The translations under genes and the position numbers were made by a program. Of a stretch of 27,088 bases of DNA, positions 23,199-27,088 are shown one piece after another. How positions within the stretch are numbered: position 1 is the stretch's first letter; each line of letters opens with the position of its first letter. The notes below the pieces were generated by a model that was given only the letters and a program-made list of their open reading frames with translations, ran no database searches and was not told the origin of the DNA. The stretch is from JBCBTJ01 sp964597685. Its GTDB lineage: Bacteria > Pseudomonadota > Alphaproteobacteria > Caulobacterales > Hyphomonadaceae. The stretch lies in the NCBI GenBank assembly GCA_964597685.1, contig CAZQZC010000020.1, positions 1 through 27,088 of the forward strand, given 5' to 3'.

Positions 23199-24602
23199 CT
23201 ACATTTGCATGGTCCAGCCTTCGACGCCCATGGCCGCCTGGCGAACGGCTTCAGACATGGTGGGATGGGCGTGGGAGGTGCGCGCGACATCCTCCGAAGA
23301 GGCGCGGAACTCCATCGCAACGCAGATCTCGCCGATCATCTCTCCGACGCCGACGCCCATCATGTGCGCGCCTAAAATTTCGTCTGTTTCGGCGTGGGCG
23401 AGGATTTTCACGAAGCCTTCGGTCTCATGGTTCGTTCGCGCGCGGGAATTGGCTTGGAAGGGAAATTTGCCCTTCTTGTAAGGCACGCCCGCCGCCTTCA
23501 ACTGCTCTTCGGTCTGACCGACCCATGCGATTTCGGGATTCGTGTAAACAACGCTGGGCACGAGATTGTAATCGACATGGCCCGCCTTGCCGGCGATCAG
23601 CTCCGCCACCGCCGCGCCGTCGTCTTCGGCTTTGTGGGCCAGCATGGGGCCGTGAATGCAATCGCCGATCGCCCAAACGCCCGGCGCGACCTTGAAATGC
23701 TCGCGCGTCTCCACGAATCCACGCTTGTCCGTCTTGCCGCCGACGGCGTCCAGGCCGAGGCCCTCCGTGAAGGGGCGCCGGCCGACGGCGACGATGACGA
23801 CATCGGCGTCCAGCGTTTCGGACGCGCCGCCATTGGCTGGCTCCATGCTGAGCTTCAGCTTGGATTTCAGCTTTTCGACGCCCGTCACCTTCTGGCCCAA
23901 GCGGAAATCGAGCCCCTGTTTGGCGAAGACGCGCTGGGCCTGTTTGGCGATTTCAGCGTCGGCGCCGGGCATGATGCGGTCGAGGTATTCGACCACGGTC
24001 ACCTCAGACCCCAACCGCGCCCAAACCGAGCCCATTTCAAGCCCAATAACGCCGGCGCCGATGAGGATGAGCTTTTTCGGAACCTCGGTCAGCGACAGCG
24101 CCCCGGTGTTCGTCACCACGCGCTCCTCGTCAATCTCGATGCCCGGCAGGCCGGACGGCTCCGAGCCGGTGGCGACGACGATGTTCTTCGTCTCTAGAAT
24201 TTGGGTGGCGCCGTCTTTGGCGGTCACTTCGACCTTGCCAGGACCGACAATCTTGCCGCGGCCGCGGATGTCGTCGACCTTGTTCTTCTTGAACAAAAAC
24301 TCGACGCCCTTGGTCAACCCGTCGACGGCGTCGGCCTTTTGGGCCATCATCTGCTTGAGATTGAGCTTCAGGCCTGAAACCTCGATCCCCATGTCTTTGA
24401 AGTCGTTCTGCGCGGCGGCATAGGCTTCCGAAGCGTGCAGCAGCGCCTTCGATGGAATACAGCCGACATTGAGGCATGTGCCGCCCAGCGTGTCGCGCAT
24501 TTCCACGCACGCCGTCTTCAGGCCCAGCTGGCCAGCGCGAATTGCGCAATTATAGCCGCCGGGGCCGCCGCCGATGATGACGACGTCGTAGATCTCGGAC
24601 AT
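23199..24602 (-). CDS. lpdA: Dihydrolipoamide dehydrogenase (E3)
   Basis: A 467-residue FAD/NAD enzyme that reoxidises dihydrolipoyl groups in 2-oxoacid dehydrogenase complexes. GGGPGGYNCA binds FAD; the redox-active pair is C43/C48 in GGTCLNVGCIPSKALL; IGAGVIGLEMGSVWARLGSEVTVVE binds NAD; GVWAIGDCIHGPMLAHKAEDDG is the second FAD motif; and the C-terminal HAHPTMSEA contains the active-site His-Glu pair contributed across the dimer. Its location downstream of odhB suggests service to the 2-oxoglutarate complex. Confidence 0.97.
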   Translation of the reverse strand: MSEIYDVVIIGGGPGGYNCAIRAGQLGLKTACVEMRDTLGGTCLNVGCIPSKALLHASEAYAAAQNDFKDMGIEVSGLKLNLKQMMAQKADAVDGLTKGVEFLFKKNKVDDIRGRGKIVGPGKVEVTAKDGATQILETKNIVVATGSEPSGLPGIEIDEERVVTNTGALSLTEVPKKLILIGAGVIGLEMGSVWARLGSEVTVVEYLDRIMPGADAEIAKQAQRVFAKQGLDFRLGQKVTGVEKLKSKLKLSMEPANGGASETLDADVVIVAVGRRPFTEGLGLDAVGGKTDKRGFVETREHFKVAPGVWAIGDCIHGPMLAHKAEDDGAAVAELIAGKAGHVDYNLVPSVVYTNPEIAWVGQTEEQLKAAGVPYKKGKFPFQANSRARTNHETEGFVKILAHAETDEILGAHMMGVGVGEMIGEICVAMEFRASSEDVARTSHAHPTMSEAVRQAAMGVEGWTMQM

Positions 24603-24686
24603 GGGGGAGCCGCCTGTTTCCGCTTTAGAAGTGGCCGCATAGGTAAACGCGGCTGCGGCGAAATCAATGCGATTGTCGCGCCCGTT

Positions 24687-25061
24687 TCAAGCTCTCGACG
24701 ATTCCCGGCGCGTAATGGCCATGGCGAGGAAAAGCGCGGACATCGCCAGGAGGGTGAACAATTCATCCTTCCACAGGACGGAATCCGCGCCCATGCCGAT
24801 CATGGCGAAGGTCAACGCGGCGAACAACGCCGTCGCCACGCCCGCCAACACCGCGCCGCCGCGCGTCTGAAGAAGGGCGGCGACGCCCGATAGAACCGCC
24901 GCCAAGGCCGCCAAGAGGCGCAAAATCGTCGCCGGCTCCAACAACGCCGTCTGCAAATCCGCGCCGCGCGTGATGTACTGCCCGACAGCGAAGCCGCCGT
25001 TCCAGAGCAGCCAGCCTCCAAGCACGCCAATGGCGAGTCCAATCATTTGCCGAAGCGACAT
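24687..25061 (-). CDS. Small four-helix membrane protein
   Basis: About 124 residues with four hydrophobic helices (MIGLAIGVLGGWLLWNGGFAVGQYI; ILRLLAALAAVLSGVAALL; GGAVLAGVATALFAALTFAMIG; ELFTLLAMSALFLAMAI). No family is recognised. The ATG at 25061 has an excellent AGGAGG site; a longer in-frame reading has none. It lies between another membrane protein gene and lpdA on the same strand and may belong to the sigma-factor module upstream. Confidence 0.7.
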   Translation of the reverse strand: MSLRQMIGLAIGVLGGWLLWNGGFAVGQYITRGADLQTALLEPATILRLLAALAAVLSGVAALLQTRGGAVLAGVATALFAALTFAMIGMGADSVLWKDELFTLLAMSALFLAMAITRRESSRA

Positions 25062-25121
25062 GTCAGGCTTCCTCCTGTACCTCTGTTGACTTATCCGCCA
25101 GCGCTGAAGGCCGTGCAAGCG

Positions 25122-25718
25122 TCACCACGTGACCCGTCGCCGACGCGCGGCCATTTTGCGCCCTTCGAGGGCGAAACTCGCGCGCTGGCGCAAAATGGCC
25201 GCCGACGCGGGGCCGACCCGACGTGGCGGCCGAACAGGTTCAACCGGCGCAGGGGCCGCGATCATCGGCGGCTCATACGCTGCAGCGTCCACCGCAATCT
25301 TCGGTTTTCGGACCCGGCGCGGCCTCAGATCCCACAGCGCCCAGGCAAGCAGAACGCTGATCGCGCCAGCGAAGGCGATCGTCGCTTCGGGAATCGTCGG
25401 CGCGCGCCACCATTCGGTGCGAAACTCCACGAGGAAAGCAAACGGAAAGCCGGCGAGGCAGCCGAGTGTGAAACCGGTCGTCGCGCCTCGCTTACGGGCC
25501 GACGCCGCCACGGCCGCGGCGTAGAACAAGAGCGCGGCGGCGAAATAGGGCGCGCCGTAGAGTATGCCGAACTCGCGCCAGTCGATTGCGTCGTCATGAA
25601 CGCCGGTCAGAAATCCAACGGCCATCATGACCGACGGCCACCGGATAACGGCCATCGCCGCCAGCGAAAAGGCGAGCGCGTAAACGGCGACAATGACAGC
25701 GACGCTGCGTCGATACAT
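25122..25718 (-). CDS. Membrane protein with basic C-terminal tail
   Basis: A 198-residue protein with four likely membrane helices (VAVIVAVYALAFSLAAMAVI; YFAAALLFYAAAVAASA; GFTLGCLAGFPFAFLVEF; ATIAFAGAISVLLAWALWDL) and a Pro- and Arg-rich cytoplasmic tail from about residue 135. Family unknown. The last 25 or so codons contain a perfect 15-bp inverted repeat, so the tail AAILRQ...RKMAARR is partly encoded by the two arms. It may be part of the ECF regulon module. Confidence 0.65.
   Translation of the reverse strand: MYRRSVAVIVAVYALAFSLAAMAVIRWPSVMMAVGFLTGVHDDAIDWREFGILYGAPYFAAALLFYAAAVAASARKRGATTGFTLGCLAGFPFAFLVEFRTEWWRAPTIPEATIAFAGAISVLLAWALWDLRPRRVRKPKIAVDAAAYEPPMIAAPAPVEPVRPPRRVGPASAAILRQRASFALEGRKMAARRRRVTW
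25147..25202. repeat. Perfect 15-bp inverted repeat inside a coding end
   Basis: Left arm GCGGCCATTTTGCGC (25147-25161) and right arm GCGCAAAATGGCCGC (25188-25202) flank 26 bases. It lies wholly in the 3' end of the membrane protein gene and keeps its frame open. Confidence 0.8.
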
Positions 25719-25765
25719 GGGGCGAGCATACGCGCCAGTCTGTTGCCGCGAGATGAACGCAGCCG

Positions 25766-26143
25766 TCAGCCAGCGGCTCGATCCTCAATATGGGCGATGC
25801 GCAACTCGATCTTCTTGAGCTCCCGCAGCGTCGCCAAATGGTTCATCCGCATCCAGAACCAGATCTTGACCAAACCGACGGCGATGTTCGCCGCTGTGAA
25901 GCCGGCGAGCCAGAGGGCGATCTCTGTCGCTCCGTCGGCGGAAAACAGCCGAACGAAGCACAACACGCCCAACCCGAAGAACGCCAAACTCAGGGCGAAC
26001 GCGAACGCGGTCCAATATTTCATGGGGCCTGAGAATGTCTCACCCATTTGCTCGAACAGGCCGCGATCTTCTTCCAAATTCTTCAAAAACGCCTCGTCAT
26101 CCGCGCTCAGCGCGCTGCGAAGCTGGTCGTCGAACGTCGTCAT
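25766..26143 (-). CDS. DUF6768-like membrane protein, possible anti-sigma factor
   Basis: A 125-residue protein. The N-terminal soluble part (1-42: FDDQLRSALSADDEAFLKNLEEDRGLFEQMGETFSG) is acidic; two membrane helices follow (YWTAFAFALSLAFFGLGVLCFV and IALWLAGFTAANIAVGLVKIWFWM), and then a basic amphipathic C-terminal helix (ATLRELKKIELRIAHIEDR). This matches the DUF6768 pattern, commonly paired with ECF sigma factors. Its ATG overlaps the stop of the sigma gene by 4 bases (ATGA), so translation is coupled, as expected for a sigma/anti-sigma pair; the anti-sigma role is inference. Confidence 0.8.
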   Translation of the reverse strand: MTTFDDQLRSALSADDEAFLKNLEEDRGLFEQMGETFSGPMKYWTAFAFALSLAFFGLGVLCFVRLFSADGATEIALWLAGFTAANIAVGLVKIWFWMRMNHLATLRELKKIELRIAHIEDRAAG

Positions 26144-26682
26144 GCGACTTCTCCCTGTAAAACCGCCTTCAAGTGCCGGCGGGCGTGGAACAACCGCGAT
26201 TTAACAGTGCCCAAGGGGGCGCCGGTCGCGGCGGCGATTTCGGACAGGGCGAGGCCCTCTCCAAAGAACAAGATGGCGGCGACGCGGTGGTCAGGCGTCA
26301 GCGCTGCGAAGGCCTGGTCGAGCGCAGTGAGCGTTTCGGCGCGCGACGCCGGGGCGCCGATCTCATGGCCGTTCAACGGCGTCAGACGGTGGCGGTCGCG
26401 GGACGCGCGCCGGATCGCGTCAATGCATTTCCGCCGCAGGATGCCAAAGGCCCAGGCTGGAAATTTCGCCGGATCCGACAGGGCCGGCCACCCGGCTGAG
26501 ATCGCCGCCCAGGCCTCCTGCACGGCGTCTTCAGCCTTGTCGGCGTCGCCAATCAGCCGCCTGGCGGTCCGCAACAGACGCGGCCGCCAGCGCGCCGCCA
26601 AACGCTCAGCCGCGCGAACGTCGCCGCCGCGCGCCAGCGTGACAAGCAATTCATCGAAAACCCGGCTGGACTGATCCGCCAA
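26140..26682 (-). CDS. ECF-type RNA polymerase sigma factor
   Basis: A 180-residue ECF sigma. Region 2 covers about 8-88 (ERLAARWRPRLLRTARRLIGDADKAEDAVQEAW, then PAKFPAWAFGILRRKCIDAIRR) and region 4 about 115-175 (FAALTPDHRVAAILFFGEGLALSEIAAATGAPLGTVKSRLFHARRHL), with its helix-turn-helix. The only plausible start is a TTG at 26682: there is no ATG or GTG upstream back to the in-frame stop and no internal Met; GGGACGG lies upstream. It should direct transcription of a small regulon that includes itself and the membrane genes downstream. Confidence 0.92.
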   Translation of the reverse strand: MADQSSRVFDELLVTLARGGDVRAAERLAARWRPRLLRTARRLIGDADKAEDAVQEAWAAISAGWPALSDPAKFPAWAFGILRRKCIDAIRRASRDRHRLTPLNGHEIGAPASRAETLTALDQAFAALTPDHRVAAILFFGEGLALSEIAAATGAPLGTVKSRLFHARRHLKAVLQGEVA

Positions 26683-26758
26683 ACGTCGCCGTCCCGTATT
26701 GCTCGACCTGATAGTCGCCCACGGGGACGGAAAAGTTCAAATGGGCGCCGGCCCTGAT

Positions 26759-26775
26759 CCCCGGCCAAGCCGGGG
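26759..26775. terminator. CCCCGGC/GCCGGGG hairpin after odhB
   Basis: Seven-base-pair GC stem with a 3-base loop between the end of odhB and the sigma gene. It has no U-tract, so it is at best a weak terminator or a REP-like palindrome. It could reduce read-through from odhB into the ECF module. No other signal is clear in the 155-bp gap. Confidence 0.4.
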
Positions 26776-26837
26776 GAGAAAGCCCGTGCATCCGGACCAG
26801 AACGAATTGGACGCGCGACCCCGCCCTGATCTGCGCC

Positions 26838-27088
26838 CTATACCTCCAGGAGCAGCCGTTCGGGATCCTCCAGCGCCTCCTTGACGCGCACCAGGAAGGT
26901 CACAGCCTCTTTGCCGTCGACGATGCGGTGATCGTAAGACAGCGCCAGATACATCATCGGGCGCACCACGACCTGGCCGTCTATGGCCACCGGGCGCTGT
27001 TCGATGCGGTGCATGCCCACCACGCCCGATAGCGGCGGGATCAGGCTCGGCGTCGACATCAGCGCGCCGTAGCCGCCGCCATTCGTGA
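26838..27088 (-). CDS. odhB: Dihydrolipoyllysine succinyltransferase E2 (C-terminal end)
   Basis: The last 83 or so codons of a 2-oxoacid dehydrogenase E2; the gene continues beyond the right edge. The segment has TNGGGYGALMSTP, PPLSGVVGMHRIEQRPVA and LALSYDHRIVDGKEAVTFL, with the acyltransferase active-site His and Asp in DHRIVDG, and it ends in EDPERLLLEV. The sequence favours the 2-oxoglutarate (SucB/OdhB) over the pyruvate enzyme. Genes for the ECF module lie between it and lpdA, all on the minus strand. Confidence 0.9.
   Translation of the reverse strand, partial: TNGGGYGALMSTPSLIPPLSGVVGMHRIEQRPVAIDGQVVVRPMMYLALSYDHRIVDGKEAVTFLVRVKEALEDPERLLLEV

Overview
The window is a gene-dense, high-GC stretch of chromosome from an alphaproteobacterium, most likely of the Caulobacterales/Hyphomonadaceae/Parvularculales side. 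The reasons are the gene order rnd-lptC-lptA-lptB-rpoN-hpf-ptsN, a DUF1150 gene, a short exonuclease-only RNase D, a PilZ protein, an HTH_34-type regulator and an ECF sigma factor paired with a DUF6768-like membrane protein. The family-level placement is inference; no rRNA or tRNA gene is present to confirm it.

Left part (1-5400): the first codons of a probable dicarboxylate/amino-acid symporter leave the window on the minus strand. After it come a PNPOx-like flavoprotein, a thioredoxin-type ArsC, a secreted beta-rich hypothetical protein divergent from an AGE-family sugar epimerase, gpmA, an unusual fusion of an unknown domain to a RibD-type deaminase, and rnd.

Core (5500-10800): lipopolysaccharide export genes lptC, two tandem lptA paralogues and lptB lead directly into rpoN, hpf and ptsN. 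The first part builds the Lpt bridge; the second is the usual sigma54 / ribosome hibernation / nitrogen-PTS cluster.

Middle (10800-18750): mostly single genes on both strands: DUF1150, a GMC flavin oxidoreductase, a tandem PilZ protein, a crotonase lacking one usual catalytic Glu, a GYF_2-like protein, a secreted DUF4402 protein, gamma carbonic anhydrase with a DUF3667-like membrane protein, a PhoH-family ATPase behind a leader that contains an intrinsic-terminator-like hairpin, and a prephenate-dehydratase-like protein.

Right part (18750-27088): a two-TM beta-rich protein that resembles Cap15 (S-2TMbeta) effectors in layout; a membrane protein + winged-helix regulator pair preceded by a 35-bp near-palindrome over the ribosome binding site; an HSL-type esterase; a gene-poor stretch with several hairpins; a GNAT; and an odhB...lpdA locus interrupted by an ECF sigma / DUF6768 pair and two small membrane proteins.

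No CRISPR array, prophage, transposase or complete defence locus was seen. The best leads are the tandem lptA pair, the orphan Cap15-like protein, the palindromic control region at 19468-19517, the phoH leader, the deaminase fusion, and the ECF module inside the 2-oxoacid dehydrogenase locus.
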